Below, one piece after another: positions 1 to 8,751 of a DNA stretch of 64,000 nucleotides. The translations under genes and the position numbers were made by a program. The stretch covers positions 254,397 through 318,396 of the forward strand of contig NZ_VTTI01000005.1 of assembly GCF_008641105.1 (NCBI RefSeq), in the 5' to 3' direction. Every line of letters starts with the position of its first letter. Position 1 is the first letter of the stretch. Origin of the DNA: Halopseudomonas salina. GTDB taxonomy: Bacteria > Pseudomonadota > Gammaproteobacteria > Pseudomonadales > Pseudomonadaceae. The notes below the pieces were generated by a model that worked only from the letters and a program-made list of their open reading frames with translations, did not search any database and was not told the DNA's origin.

Positions 1-800
1 AGTACGCGGGGTAGTACCAACAGATCGATTGGGTTGAGGCCCAGGGCGCGAATGGCGTCAACTTCCTCATTGGCTTTCATCGAACCAATCTGGGCGGTAA
101 AGGCGCTCGCTGTTCTGCCGGCCAGCAGAATTGCCGTGAGCAACACACCAAACTCACGCATAAACGAGAAGGCGACCAGATCCACGGTGTAGATGGTCGC
201 GCCAAAGCTTTCCAGGATTGTGGCGCCCAGGAAAGCAACGACAGCACCGACCATGAAGGTGAGCAGCGCTACAATTGGTAGAGCGTTTAGTCCGGTGACT
301 TCAATTTGCGCGACCAGCGAGGTTATTCGCCAGTTACTCGGACGCAGAATATTGCGGCTGAGGCTGGCCAGCACCAGGCCGGTAAATCCCAGCAAATCAA
401 CCAAGTGGTGCCAGAACGTCAGCGTGGCGTCGCCAATGCGGGCCAGCAGATCGACTATCAGGAACCCTTGAGTGGCAGATTGAGGCGGACTGGACTCTAT
501 GGTCTGGGCTACCCGTTGCAGCAGCATGCCCTGCTTGGGGTCTATGCCGTCATTGCGCTCGGCCAGGGTGGACAACAGCTCCGGTCCAAGCAGCTCGGCT
601 AGTAGCTGGGCGCCGGCTGTATCGAGCTTGGCAAGATCGCTCAGGTCAGCACTCCGGGCGGTTGTGGTCCGGCCCTGCGACAGTCCGATCTGCTCGCGCA
701 GTTCGGCGTAGTGAGCGAGCACCCAATCGCCCCTGATGATCAGATGCGCCGGATCCTGCTCACTGCGTTGGAAAAAACTTTGAGGGTCAGCGCCCGACAT
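1..800 (-). CDS. MlaE-family ABC transporter permease with N-terminal STAS-like domain (3' end cut by window)
   Basis: Open from an ATG at 798-800 to the window edge (266 codons, no stop). Residues about 15-70 look like a STAS-type domain. From about residue 125 the protein matches the MlaE/YrbE permease family: several hydrophobic helices and the stretch LLAGRTASAFTAQIGSMKA followed by EVDAIRALGLNPIDLLV, the usual cytoplasmic coupling region. Such permeases work with MlaF-like ATPases and MCE proteins in lipid transport at the inner membrane. The fused STAS domain separates it from canonical mlaE. Partner genes would lie beyond the window, downstream of this gene. No strong ribosome binding site is visible, so the start is moderately sure. 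Confidence 0.85.
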   Translation of the reverse strand, partial: MSGADPQSFFQRSEQDPAHLIIRGDWVLAHYAELREQIGLSQGRTTTARSADLSDLAKLDTAGAQLLAELLGPELLSTLAERNDGIDPKQGMLLQRVAQTIESSPPQSATQGFLIVDLLARIGDATLTFWHHLVDLLGFTGLVLASLSRNILRPSNWRITSLVAQIEVTGLNALPIVALLTFMVGAVVAFLGATILESFGATIYTVDLVAFSFMREFGVLLTAILLAGRTASAFTAQIGSMKANEEVDAIRALGLNPIDLLVLPRV

Positions 801-854
801 CTTTATCGGTATCCGCAATTGAAGGTGGTGGCCATCAGGTCACCCCGATATGCA

Positions 855-1304
855 TCAGGACTTGCGTTCGAACCCGTAGTCTTCCGAGAGGGTGCCGGGA
901 CTATCACCCTTGGGTGCGTAGTCGCGCGGTGGTTCAAGGCTGTCGAACAATGGCTCGCCATTGGGTCTGCTGCGCGAGACCGGGGGCTCTTCCAGGGCTG
1001 CAAGAAGACGCTGGCGGGTCATCTCGTCGGGGGACAGGTCCATCGCACCCTGGGAAAGATGCTCCTGAATTTCCTGATGGTTGCGATTGAGTTGAGCAAC
1101 CAGGTTGGCTGTGGTTTTGAAGTGGCTGGAAACTTCCTGCTGATATTCCTCGAATCGCAACTGCAGACTCTCCAGCTGGGATCGGGTGCCGGATGAATAT
1201 GAGCCGCTGACGCGCCTGGCGATCTGTGTCAGCACGATGCCGATAATCACGCCTGCTGCCAGAGCAATAGTTACTGCAATCCACAGGTTTTCGCTTGCTT
1301 CCAC
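855..1304 (-). CDS. zapG: ZapG/YhcB family inner-membrane protein (DUF1043)
   Basis: 149 residues: one N-terminal membrane segment (WIAVTIALAAGVIIGIVLTQ), then a coiled-coil-like stretch (QLESLQLRFEEYQQEVSSHF) and a polar tail, the layout of YhcB/ZapG. E. coli YhcB links cell division with envelope synthesis. I chose the GTG at 1302-1304 because AGGGGA lies 6-8 bases before it; a TTG at 1325 would add seven residues but has no such site. It lies 54 bases upstream of the MlaE-type permease on the same strand. Confidence 0.8.
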   Translation of the reverse strand: MEASENLWIAVTIALAAGVIIGIVLTQIARRVSGSYSSGTRSQLESLQLRFEEYQQEVSSHFKTTANLVAQLNRNHQEIQEHLSQGAMDLSPDEMTRQRLLAALEEPPVSRSRPNGEPLFDSLEPPRDYAPKGDSPGTLSEDYGFERKS

Positions 1305-1505
1305 TGTGCTTCCCCTATTGAACAATTGAGTGTCAGGCCCGCACGTAAGCGGCTGATCAGCTAATGTACTAACGGTAACGACATTTCTCTGCCAAGGCTA
1401 GTACCCTTTAGGCTAGCCTGCTTCCGGCGGTGTCTCCGGCGGTTCCTGCATAGCCTTGGACTGCCGCTGGTCGAGGTGGTTTCGTGGATTTGTTCAGGGG
1501 GTACA

Positions 1506-2129
1506 ATGAGTAGCAAACTTGAAGAACGGATGTCCATCGCAGGGCCTGCCGGCTCCCTGGAGTTGCTTGTGACGCGCGCTGAGGATCCGGTGGCCCTGGC
1601 CGTCATTTGTCATCCCCATCCTCTGCATGGAGGCACAATGACCAATAAGGTGGTGCACACATTGATGCGCTCGGCTCGGGATGCTGGCGCCAATGTGGTC
1701 CGGTTCAACTTCCGCGGGGTGGGACGTAGCGATGGTGAGCATGATGAGGGTAAGGGCGAGATCGACGACTGCCTTGCCGTGATCGAATGGGCTCGGCGAG
1801 AGCTGCCGGCTCCCGCGCTCTGGGTGATGGGCTTTTCGTTCGGGGGCTATGTTGCCGCTGCAGCGGCCAATCGTCTGGACAGTCCGCCCCAGAAACTGGT
1901 TCTGGTAGCTCCTTCGGTAGAGCGCCTACCGTTTCCGGAGCTTTTGCCTCTGAGCACGCCTGCTACGGTGATGATGGGCGAAGCTGACGACGTGGTGGCA
2001 TCTGCGTCGGTCTTCGGTCTGCTGGAGGGGCGTGATGATGTGGTCGTGGTACGCTTTGCCGACACCGGACACTTTTTTCACGGCCGCCTGCCGGAATTGA
2101 AGGATGCGGTTGAACAGGCGCTAACCTGA
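1506..2129 (+). CDS. Alpha/beta hydrolase (dienelactone hydrolase/YcjY-like)
   Basis: 207 residues. CHPHPLHGGTMTNKVV near residue 40 is typical of the family that acts without a large lid. The nucleophile elbow is GFSFGG, the acid is probably in GEADD, and the catalytic His is in DTGHFFHG. FRGVGRSDGEHDEG is the usual loop after strand 4. The ATG at 1506 is chosen for the AGGGGG just before it; an in-frame ATG at 1476 lacks a site. The substrate is unknown. It lies between zapG and zapE, as a related gene does in P. aeruginosa from memory. Confidence 0.8.
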   Translation: MSSKLEERMSIAGPAGSLELLVTRAEDPVALAVICHPHPLHGGTMTNKVVHTLMRSARDAGANVVRFNFRGVGRSDGEHDEGKGEIDDCLAVIEWARRELPAPALWVMGFSFGGYVAAAAANRLDSPPQKLVLVAPSVERLPFPELLPLSTPATVMMGEADDVVASASVFGLLEGRDDVVVVRFADTGHFFHGRLPELKDAVEQALT

Positions 2130-2149
2130 GAACGCTTTCCGGTACATCG

Positions 2150-2155
2150 TATAAT
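2150..2155 (+). promoter_or_regulatory. Possible -10 element before zapE
   Basis: A perfect TATAAT lies 62 bases before the zapE start. I see no convincing -35 at 16-18 bases upstream, so this is a candidate only. Confidence 0.3.
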
Positions 2156-2216
2156 TGCCAAACTTGATATCCAGGGGGTACAGTTCCGCCCCCTTTCACC
2201 TCCGATGGTCAGCATT

Positions 2217-3308
2217 ATGACGCCTCTTGATCGGTACCAGGCGGACCTCAAGCGTCCGGATTTCGTTTACGACCCAGCGCAGGAAAATGCAGTACGTCAC
2301 CTGCAGCGTCTGTTTGATGATCTGGTTGCCACTGACCAGTCTCGATCCGGTCTGTTCGACAGGTTTTTGCGGAAAAAGCCTGAATTGGTCAAGGGATTGT
2401 ACTTCTGGGGCGGAGTGGGGCGGGGTAAGACATATCTGGTTGACACCTTTTTCGATGCCTTGCCGATCGAACGCAAGATGCGCACCCACTTTCACCGATT
2501 CATGCAGCGGGTGCACCTTGAGCTAAAGGGGCTCAAGGGCGAAAAGAATCCGCTAACCCTGATCGCCAGTCAGTTTGCCGAAGAGGCTCGGGTTATCTGT
2601 TTTGACGAGTTTTTCGTTTCGGATATTACCGACGCGATGATTCTTGGCACTCTTATGGAAGAGTTGTTCAAGAACGGCGTTACCCTGGTTGCAACCTCCA
2701 ACATCGTACCCGATGGGTTGTACAAGGATGGGCTGCAGCGAGCCAGATTCCTGCCGGCAATAGCGCTGTTGAACAGCCACACTGAAGTGGTCAACGTGGA
2801 TAATGGCGTGGATTATCGCCTGCGCGCTCTGGAGCAGGCGGAGTTGTACCATTGGCCCCTGGATGAGGGTGCGGATGAGAGTCTGCGCCAGAGTTTCGAG
2901 AGCCTGGTACCAGATATCGATGAAGTTGTAGAGGGCGATCTGTTGACCGTCGAGAATCGTCCGGTCCAATCGATTCGTGTCTGCGAGGACGTGGGCTGGT
3001 TCGAGTTTCGCGAGCTGTGCGACGGGCCGCGCAGCCAGAACGACTATATCGAATTGGCCAAGATCTTCCACGCGGTGTTGATTGCCAACGTGGAACAGAT
3101 GAATGCGAGCAAGGACGATATGGCCCGCCGGTTCATCAATCTGGTCGATGAATTCTATGACCGCAACGTCAAGTTGATACTCTCAGCCGAAGTCGAACTC
3201 AAAGACCTGTATACCGGTGGGCGTCTGAGTTTCGAGTTCCAGCGCACCCTCAGCCGACTGCTCGAGATGCAGTCTCACGAGTTTCTGGCTCGGGCTCACA
3301 AGCCCTGA
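2217..3308 (+). CDS. zapE: Cell division ATPase ZapE (AFG1-like)
   Basis: 363 residues. Walker A GGVGRGKTYL at about residue 65 and Walker B VICFDEF at about residue 130 mark the AFG1/LACE1 ATPase family. E. coli ZapE interacts with FtsZ and is needed at the septum under some conditions. Known homologues begin MTPLxRYQ, so I take the ATG at 2217 rather than the in-frame ATG at 2205. The gene converges with the AraC-type regulator, 15 bases separating the stops. Confidence 0.93.
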   Translation: MTPLDRYQADLKRPDFVYDPAQENAVRHLQRLFDDLVATDQSRSGLFDRFLRKKPELVKGLYFWGGVGRGKTYLVDTFFDALPIERKMRTHFHRFMQRVHLELKGLKGEKNPLTLIASQFAEEARVICFDEFFVSDITDAMILGTLMEELFKNGVTLVATSNIVPDGLYKDGLQRARFLPAIALLNSHTEVVNVDNGVDYRLRALEQAELYHWPLDEGADESLRQSFESLVPDIDEVVEGDLLTVENRPVQSIRVCEDVGWFEFRELCDGPRSQNDYIELAKIFHAVLIANVEQMNASKDDMARRFINLVDEFYDRNVKLILSAEVELKDLYTGGRLSFEFQRTLSRLLEMQSHEFLARAHKP

Positions 3309-3321
3309 TTCAAAAATCAGG
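3304..3321. terminator. Short hairpin between convergent zapE and AraC-type gene
   Basis: CCTGATT-caaa-AATCAGG forms a 7-bp stem that includes the zapE stop codon and ends three bases before the regulator stop. There is no clear T-run on either strand, so termination is not certain. Confidence 0.3.
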
Positions 3322-3323
3322 AG

Positions 3324-4334
3324 CTACTGCAGGTTTTGCTGGAATTGGCGCCGGTACTGATTTGGTGACAGCTCGGTGTGCTGTCTGAACAGGCGGGCAA
3401 AAAAGCTCGCGTCGTCATAGCCCACATCGTAGCTGATGGTCTTGATGCTGCGGCGGGTAGTACTCAACAGGTTTTTCGCGGTTTCAATGCGCAAGCGCTG
3501 CAGGTAGTGCAGTGGCTTATCCCCGGTAGCGCTCTGGAAACGCCGCATGAAGTTGCGAATGCTCATGCCGTGCTGGCTCGCGACATCTTCAAAACGAAAC
3601 TTGTCGGCAAAGTGCTCTTCGAGCCACTGCTGGATCTGCAGAATGGCAACATCCTGGTGCAGTTTCTGCCCACCAAAGCCAATGACGCCCGGAGTGTAGC
3701 TGCGCTGGACTTCATAGAGTGTGTCCCGTGCTACCGCCTGGGCCACCTGGCTGCCGCACAGTTTCTCGATAAGATGAATTGACAGGTCACAACCCGATGT
3801 TACGCCAGCCGCACAATAGATGTTGTCAGCATCGGTGATATGTTTGTCTCGACACAGCACCACCTGCGGGAAGCGCTGACTGAATTCATCGAAGAAGCGC
3901 CAGTAGGTGGTGGCTTCTCGTCCATCAAGTAGCCCGGCTGCCGCTACCCAGAACACACCGGTTGCTTCCGCGCTAATGAGCGTCCCGCGGGCATGCTCGT
4001 CCTGTAGCCAGGGAATCACGCCGGGATAGCGTTCGAGCATCTGATCGAAATCACCCCAGAATGCAGGCAGCATGATCAATTGTGGTCGAAGCGCGCTGAG
4101 GGTCGCATCGGTTGCTATGCGGTCCTGGCTGAAGCTGGTGACGGGCAGGCTGTCGGGAGCCACGATGGAGGTGCGAAATCCCGGGGTAAGCCCGTGGCCG
4201 CGCCTGCGGCCATCACGCAGGCTAGCCATGTGGAAGAAGTCCTTGGCCTGCATTAACGTGGAGGCAATTACTCCGTCGGTTGCGAGTATTGCCACCTGAC
4301 GAAGCGGGGCGCGGGATTGGTCGGGCTGAATCAT
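3324..4334 (-). CDS. GlxA-type transcriptional regulator (DJ-1/PfpI-like domain plus AraC HTH)
   Basis: 336 residues. The N-terminal half (about 10-190) is a DJ-1/PfpI-like domain. The C-terminal 110 residues form an AraC/XylS double helix-turn-helix ending with the family signature ISYDVGYDDASFFARLFRQ. In this family the nucleophile elbow is usually C-T-G; here it reads AEATG, so the Cys is replaced and the domain is probably a sensor, not an enzyme. The effector is unknown. It is transcribed away from the short gap that separates it from the tas-like gene. Confidence 0.88.
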   Translation of the reverse strand: MIQPDQSRAPLRQVAILATDGVIASTLMQAKDFFHMASLRDGRRRGHGLTPGFRTSIVAPDSLPVTSFSQDRIATDATLSALRPQLIMLPAFWGDFDQMLERYPGVIPWLQDEHARGTLISAEATGVFWVAAAGLLDGREATTYWRFFDEFSQRFPQVVLCRDKHITDADNIYCAAGVTSGCDLSIHLIEKLCGSQVAQAVARDTLYEVQRSYTPGVIGFGGQKLHQDVAILQIQQWLEEHFADKFRFEDVASQHGMSIRNFMRRFQSATGDKPLHYLQRLRIETAKNLLSTTRRSIKTISYDVGYDDASFFARLFRQHTELSPNQYRRQFQQNLQ

Positions 4335-4463
4335 GGTTGTTATCGCTTTTATAAGTTGAATCGGCCAAGCGTTGACTAAAGCATCTTATACTCTGGCACA
4401 ACTGCCGTGTTGAGTACGATAAAAAGCGCAAATGTCTGTTGATTGTCAGGGTCGGGGTCAATA

Positions 4464-4494
4464 AACACCAGGCTGCCATGTGCAGCCTGGTGTT
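4464..4494 (-). terminator. Rho-independent-type hairpin after the tas-like gene
   Basis: A perfect 13-bp inverted repeat (AACACCAGGCTGC and its complement) with a 5-base loop starts 17 bases after the aldo/keto reductase stop. On the minus strand the stem is followed by a short T-rich run (TTTATT). Confidence 0.7.
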
Positions 4495-4510
4495 CATATG
4501 CGCCGTGCTC

Positions 4511-5551
4511 TCAGGGCGCGGGGTTTGGCTGGCTTTGATGAATCTCGGCGATCGCTTCCAGTACGCCGTCGGGCAGCCCCATATTGATACTGCTCAGGTT
4601 CCGATTGAGTTGATCCATGTTGGTGGCACCAATGATGTTGCTGGTAACAAAGGGTTGCCGGGTAACGAATGCCAGCGCCATCTGAGCGGGATCGAGTCCG
4701 TGCTCACGGGCCAGCCTCACATACCTGGCGCAGGCTCTTTCGGCCTGCGGGTTGGTGTATCTGCTGAATCGGCTGAACAGCGTCAGGCGCCCTTTTTCCG
4801 GCTGGAGCCCGTTCAGGTATTTACCGGTAAGGGTGCCGAAGGCGAGTGGGGAGTAGGCCAGCAGTCCGGTTTGCTCGCGCATGGATATTTCAGCCATGCC
4901 CACCTCGTAGGTGCGGTTGAGCAGGTTGTACGGGTTCTGGATTGATGCGATGCGCGGCCAGCCGCGGCTTTCGGCTAGATGCAAAAACCTGCTTACGCCC
5001 CAGGGGGTTTCGTTGGACAGGCCGATGTGCCGGATCTTCCCTGCTTTGACGAAATCCTCAAGCACCTCAAGGGTGTCCTCGACAGGAGTGATGGTTTCAT
5101 CCGGATTGTGCCGGTACCCCAGATTGCCAAAAAAGTTGGTACTGCGGTCAGGCCAATGTAATTGGTAGAGATCGATGTAATCGGTGCGCAGGCGCTTGAG
5201 GCTGGCGTCAAGTGCTGCAGTCAGGTGCTCGCGGTTGAACCGGGTCTTGCCTTCGCGGATGTGTGGAAGCCAGTCGCCCGGTCCGGCGACCTTGCTGGCG
5301 ATGATCCAGTCCTCACGATTAGCGCGCTCTGCAAGATAATTGCCGAGAATCCGTTCGGTTTCCCCGTACGTGTCGCTCTTTGGTGGGACGGGATACATCT
5401 CTGCGGCGTCGATAAAATTGACTCCCGCGTCCTTCGCCCGGTCTATCTGGGCGAATGCATCTTTCTGTGTATTTTGCTCCCCCCAGGTCATGGTGCCGAG
5501 GCACAGTGCGCTGACCTTGAGCTTGGTGCGGCCAAGAGGGCGATATTGCAT
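4511..5551 (-). CDS. tas: Tas-like NADP(H)-dependent aldo/keto reductase
   Basis: 346 residues, the length of E. coli Tas. The aldo/keto reductase tetrad is visible: Asp and Tyr in FIDAAEMYPVPPKSDTYGET, Lys in WIIASKV, His in LYQLHWPDR. The GTMTWGEQN start region and the AEMYPVPP loop are specific to the Tas branch. The C-terminal IIGATNMDQLNRNL binds the NADP phosphate in relatives. Physiological substrate unknown. P. aeruginosa has a related oxidoreductase just upstream of rplM, from memory. Confidence 0.88.
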   Translation of the reverse strand: MQYRPLGRTKLKVSALCLGTMTWGEQNTQKDAFAQIDRAKDAGVNFIDAAEMYPVPPKSDTYGETERILGNYLAERANREDWIIASKVAGPGDWLPHIREGKTRFNREHLTAALDASLKRLRTDYIDLYQLHWPDRSTNFFGNLGYRHNPDETITPVEDTLEVLEDFVKAGKIRHIGLSNETPWGVSRFLHLAESRGWPRIASIQNPYNLLNRTYEVGMAEISMREQTGLLAYSPLAFGTLTGKYLNGLQPEKGRLTLFSRFSRYTNPQAERACARYVRLAREHGLDPAQMALAFVTRQPFVTSNIIGATNMDQLNRNLSSINMGLPDGVLEAIAEIHQSQPNPAP

Positions 5552-5670
5552 GGGTTGCTCCCTGAATAAGGTTGAGTCCGGTTAAAAGATCGTTAGGCTG
5601 AGCTAATATGGCATTGATTGTAAATAAGGGTTGTAATTTTTGGCTCCCTTGACATAATGCCCGCCACTTT

Positions 5671-5692
5671 CGACAGGATGCCTAGCCTGTCG
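5671..5692. other. Hairpin in the tas-rplM gap
   Basis: CGACAGG and CCTGTCG form a 7-bp stem with an 8-base loop, followed on the plus strand by TTGTTGTTT. A consensus TTGACA lies at 5649-5654, but I see no matching -10 at normal spacing. It could terminate a short transcript or belong to a long rplM leader. Confidence 0.35.
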
Positions 5693-5765
5693 TTGTTGTT
5701 TACAGCGCAGATGCCACCCAGACCCACGCAGCCCCCACTGAGTGTCTGTTCTAGGCTTTGTTGTC

Positions 5766-5794
5766 TTGTAAAAACACATTTCATTCTGTAAGAT
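5766..5794 (+). promoter_or_regulatory. Probable sigma-70 promoter of rplM-rpsI
   Basis: TTGTAA (5766-5771), a 17-base spacer and TAAGAT (5789-5794). Transcription would start near 5801 and give a leader of about 35 bases before rplM. Confidence 0.6.
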
Positions 5795-5835
5795 TCGCCC
5801 TCTTATTATTAGAGCGGCCTCTGAGGCTAGGATTA

Positions 5836-6264
5836 ATGAAAACCTTCAGCGCCAAACCTGAAAGCGTAAAACGCGACTGGTACATAGTAGACGCAACTGG
5901 ACTGACCCTGGGTCGTCTGGCTACCGAAGTTGCTACCCGTCTGCGCGGCAAGCATAAGCCAGAGTACACTCCGCACGTGGACACTGGCGATTACATCGTC
6001 ATCGTCAATGCCGAGAAAGTACATGTGACCGGTAAAAAGGCACAGGACAAGATCTACTACAGCCACTCCGGTTTTCCGGGCGGTATCAAGTCGATCAGTT
6101 TCGACAAGCTCCTTGTTCGCGCTCCAGAGCGCATTATCGAGTCTGCCGTTAAAGGCATGTTGCCGAAAAACCCCTTGGGGCGTGCAATGTACCGCAAGAT
6201 GAAAGTGTACAAAGGTGCAGTTCATCCCCATGCGGCCCAACAACCCCAAGAACTCAAGTTCTAA
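5836..6264 (+). CDS. rplM: 50S ribosomal protein L13
   Basis: 142 residues, the normal length. The start [15 protein letters not shown], the internal SGFPGG and the final PHAAQQPQ are characteristic. The ATG at 5836 agrees with homologues and has AGGA at 5827-5830, six bases before it. It pairs with rpsI 12 bases downstream, the universal bacterial arrangement. Confidence 0.98.
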   Translation: MKTFSAKPESVKRDWYIVDATGLTLGRLATEVATRLRGKHKPEYTPHVDTGDYIVIVNAEKVHVTGKKAQDKIYYSHSGFPGGIKSISFDKLLVRAPERIIESAVKGMLPKNPLGRAMYRKMKVYKGAVHPHAAQQPQELKF

Positions 6265-6276
6265 CAGGAGCTCACT

Positions 6277-6669
6277 ATGTCGGCGACACAAAACTACGGT
6301 ACTGGCCGTCGTAAAACTGCCACCGCTCGCGTGTTCCTGCGTCCGGGCAATGGCAACATCCAGATCAACAGCCGCACCATCGAGAATTTCTTTGGTCGTG
6401 AAACAGCGCGCATGGTTGTACGCCAGCCGCTGGAGCTGACCGAAAACGTCTCCAAGTTTGACGTGTTTGTTACCGTCAAAGGCGGCGGCACTACAGGTCA
6501 GGCAGGCGCTATCCGTCACGGCATTACACGTGCACTGATGGAATATGACGAAACCCTGCGCGGTGTATTGCGCAAGGCGGGCTTTGTTACACGTGACGCC
6601 CGTGAAGTTGAGCGTAAGAAAGTGGGTCTGCGTAAAGCGCGTAAGCGTCCTCAGTACTCCAAGCGTTAA
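6277..6669 (+). CDS. rpsI: 30S ribosomal protein S9
   Basis: 130 residues ending KRPQYSKR, the conserved basic tail that reaches the P-site tRNA. The start region [15 protein letters not shown] is diagnostic. AGGAG precedes the ATG by about seven bases. It is co-transcribed with rplM and followed by a strong terminator. Confidence 0.98.
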   Translation: MSATQNYGTGRRKTATARVFLRPGNGNIQINSRTIENFFGRETARMVVRQPLELTENVSKFDVFVTVKGGGTTGQAGAIRHGITRALMEYDETLRGVLRKAGFVTRDAREVERKKVGLRKARKRPQYSKR

Positions 6670-6687
6670 GTCGCAAGACTTATCCCG

Positions 6688-6725
6688 AAAACGCCCGGTA
6701 TCCTCATGGAGCCGGGCGTTTTTGT
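6688..6725 (+). terminator. Rho-independent terminator of rplM-rpsI
   Basis: AAAACGCCCGG (6688-6698) and CCGGGCGTTTT (6712-6722) make an 11-bp stem ending in a run of T. Confidence 0.92.
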
Positions 6726-6824
6726 TTGTGCGACAAAATGCCGCTAACTTGGTGCATGGTCCGCAACGCCCCGTTTTACGATGGTTTGAGCCGAGCAGGC
6801 AATGTTGTTTAGTGATAGTTCACC

Positions 6825-6853
6825 TTGTCAAAAAAGGGGTTTTTCATTACCAT
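6825..6853 (+). promoter_or_regulatory. Candidate promoter of petABC
   Basis: TTGTCA (6825-6830), 17 bases, TACCAT (6848-6853). It lies about 80 bases before petA in an AT-rich stretch that also offers other weak elements. Confidence 0.45.
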
Positions 6854-6934
6854 CGGATTCATTTTGTGCAAGCGGATTAAAACTCTTAAAAGGGCTCATA
6901 AAAGCCTGAATCAGCTGAGATGGGAGACGACTGG

Positions 6935-7528
6935 ATGAGTAATGACGGCGTAAACAACGGCCGGCGTCGCTTCCTGGTGGCAGCCACAAGTGTTGTGGGT
7001 GCAGCCGGAGCCGTGGGGGTAGCAGTACCCTTCGTTGGATCGTGGTTCCCGAGTGCGAGGGCCAAAGCGGCTGGCGCACCGGTCAAGGTGAATGTGGGCA
7101 AGCTTGAGGCCGGTCAGCAGATCGTTGCCGAATGGCGCGGTCAGCCTGTGTTCGTCTCCAGGCGTACCGAGGAGGCGCTCAAGACGCTGGAAGAGATGAC
7201 GGACCGTTTGGCTGACCCTGAGTCGGAGTCGGCGGATCAGCCTGATTACGTCGATGGTGTTGCCCGGTCAATCAAGCCGGAAATCCTGGTCGTAATGGGC
7301 ATCTGCACCCACCTGGGTTGCTCGCCTCTGTTTCGCCCGGAAGTCGCATCGGCTGACATGGGTGAGGACTGGAAGGGTGGTTATTTCTGCCCTTGCCACA
7401 GTTCGCGCTACGACATGTCCGGTCGGGTTTTCCGTGGCCAGCCGGCGCCGCTGAACTTGCCGGTTCCCCCCCATAACTATGAGTCCGACGATGTCATCGT
7501 CATCGGCCTGGATCCGGAGACTGTCTGA
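6935..7528 (+). CDS. petA: Ubiquinol-cytochrome c reductase Rieske iron-sulfur subunit
   Basis: 197 residues. A twin-arginine signal anchor (NGRRRFLVAATS) is followed by a hydrophobic helix. The [2Fe-2S] ligands lie in CTHLGC and CPCHSS. It passes electrons from ubiquinol to cytochrome c1 at the periplasmic face of the inner membrane. I take the ATG at 6935 because GGGAG precedes it by eight bases; an ATG at 6920 adds MGDDW without a site. The stop overlaps the petB start (TGATG). Confidence 0.97.
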   Translation: MSNDGVNNGRRRFLVAATSVVGAAGAVGVAVPFVGSWFPSARAKAAGAPVKVNVGKLEAGQQIVAEWRGQPVFVSRRTEEALKTLEEMTDRLADPESESADQPDYVDGVARSIKPEILVVMGICTHLGCSPLFRPEVASADMGEDWKGGYFCPCHSSRYDMSGRVFRGQPAPLNLPVPPHNYESDDVIVIGLDPETV

Positions 7529-8751
7529 TGGGTAAGCTGAACAGCTGGATTAATGAGCGCATGTCGGTCAACAGGGTGGTTGAAGATCACCTGACCAAGT
7601 ACTACGCGCCCAAGAACTTCAACTTTTTCTATTTCTTTGGCTCCCTGGCCATGCTGGTTCTGGTCAACCAGATCGTTACCGGTATCTGGCTGACCATGAG
7701 CTATGAGCCATCCGCTGAAGGCGCCTTCGCGTCGATCGAATACATCATGCGTGATGTTGAATACGGTTGGTTGTTGCGCTATCTGCACTCCACCGGTGCT
7801 TCGGCATTTTTTGCTGTGATCTACCTGCACATGTTGCGCGGGATCATGTACGGCTCCTACCAGAAGCCACGTGAACTGATCTGGCTTTTCGGTATGACTA
7901 TCTACCTGGTACTGATGGGTGAAGCCTTCATGGGCTACCTGTTGCCCTGGGGCCAGATGTCCTATTGGGGCGCTCAGGTGATCATTTCACTCTTTGGTGC
8001 GATTCCCTTCATCGGACCGGACCTGGCTCAGTGGGTGCGTGGTGATTATCTGATTTCCGGCATTACACTGAACCGGTTCTTCGCGCTGCACGTGATCGCG
8101 TTGCCGATCGTGTTGTTGGGTCTGATTGTTTTGCACATCATTGCCCTGCACGAAGTTGGCTCTAACAACCCTGACGGTATCGATATCAAGAAGCATAAGG
8201 ACGAGAACGGCAAGCCGCTCGATGGCATCGCCTTCCACCCTTACTACACAGTCAAGGATATTGTCGGTGTGGTGGTCTTCCTGTTTGTGTTCTGCATCGT
8301 GGTGTTCTTCTTCCCAGAGATGGGCGGTTTCTTCCTTGAACACCCCAACTTCGAAGTCGCTAACCAGTTGAAGACGCCGGATCACATTGCGCCTGTCTGG
8401 TACTTCACGCCTTTCTACGCCATCTTGCGCGCGGTACCGGCTATCGGCGGCTCTGCGTTCCCCGGTGTGCTCGCCATGGGTGCGGCCATTGCAGTGTTGT
8501 TTGTTCTGCCCTGGCTTGACCGTAGTCCGGTTCGCTCTATCCGCTACAAGGGTTGGATGAGCAAGTTGTGGCTGGTGATCTTCTGCGTATCCTTTGTGAT
8601 TCTGGGTATTCTGGGCGCGATCCCGGGTAACGATACCCGCACACTGATCTCACAGATCTGTACCGTACTGTATTTCGCCTTCTTCCTGCTGATGCCCTTC
8701 TACACCCGCATGGAGAAGACCAAACCCGTTCCAGAGAGGGTTACTGGCTAA
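7528..8751 (+). CDS. petB: Cytochrome b of the bc1 complex
   Basis: 407 residues with eight or more membrane helices. Haem-ligand His residues lie in helices two and four (RYLHSTGAS, FFAVIYLHMLRG, FFALHVIALP, LIVLHIIALHEVG). The Qo-site motif reads PVWY (in HIAPVWYFTPFYAILR) instead of the mitochondrial PEWY. The gene overlaps petA by one base and petC by one base (TAATG), so the three subunits are translationally coupled. Confidence 0.97.
   Translation: MGKLNSWINERMSVNRVVEDHLTKYYAPKNFNFFYFFGSLAMLVLVNQIVTGIWLTMSYEPSAEGAFASIEYIMRDVEYGWLLRYLHSTGASAFFAVIYLHMLRGIMYGSYQKPRELIWLFGMTIYLVLMGEAFMGYLLPWGQMSYWGAQVIISLFGAIPFIGPDLAQWVRGDYLISGITLNRFFALHVIALPIVLLGLIVLHIIALHEVGSNNPDGIDIKKHKDENGKPLDGIAFHPYYTVKDIVGVVVFLFVFCIVVFFFPEMGGFFLEHPNFEVANQLKTPDHIAPVWYFTPFYAILRAVPAIGGSAFPGVLAMGAAIAVLFVLPWLDRSPVRSIRYKGWMSKLWLVIFCVSFVILGILGAIPGNDTRTLISQICTVLYFAFFLLMPFYTRMEKTKPVPERVTG

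Noticed and set aside
1410..1419. AGGCTAGCCT palindrome between zapG and the hydrolase
   Set aside because: Only 10 bases and no promoter next to it; expected by chance in a window of this size.
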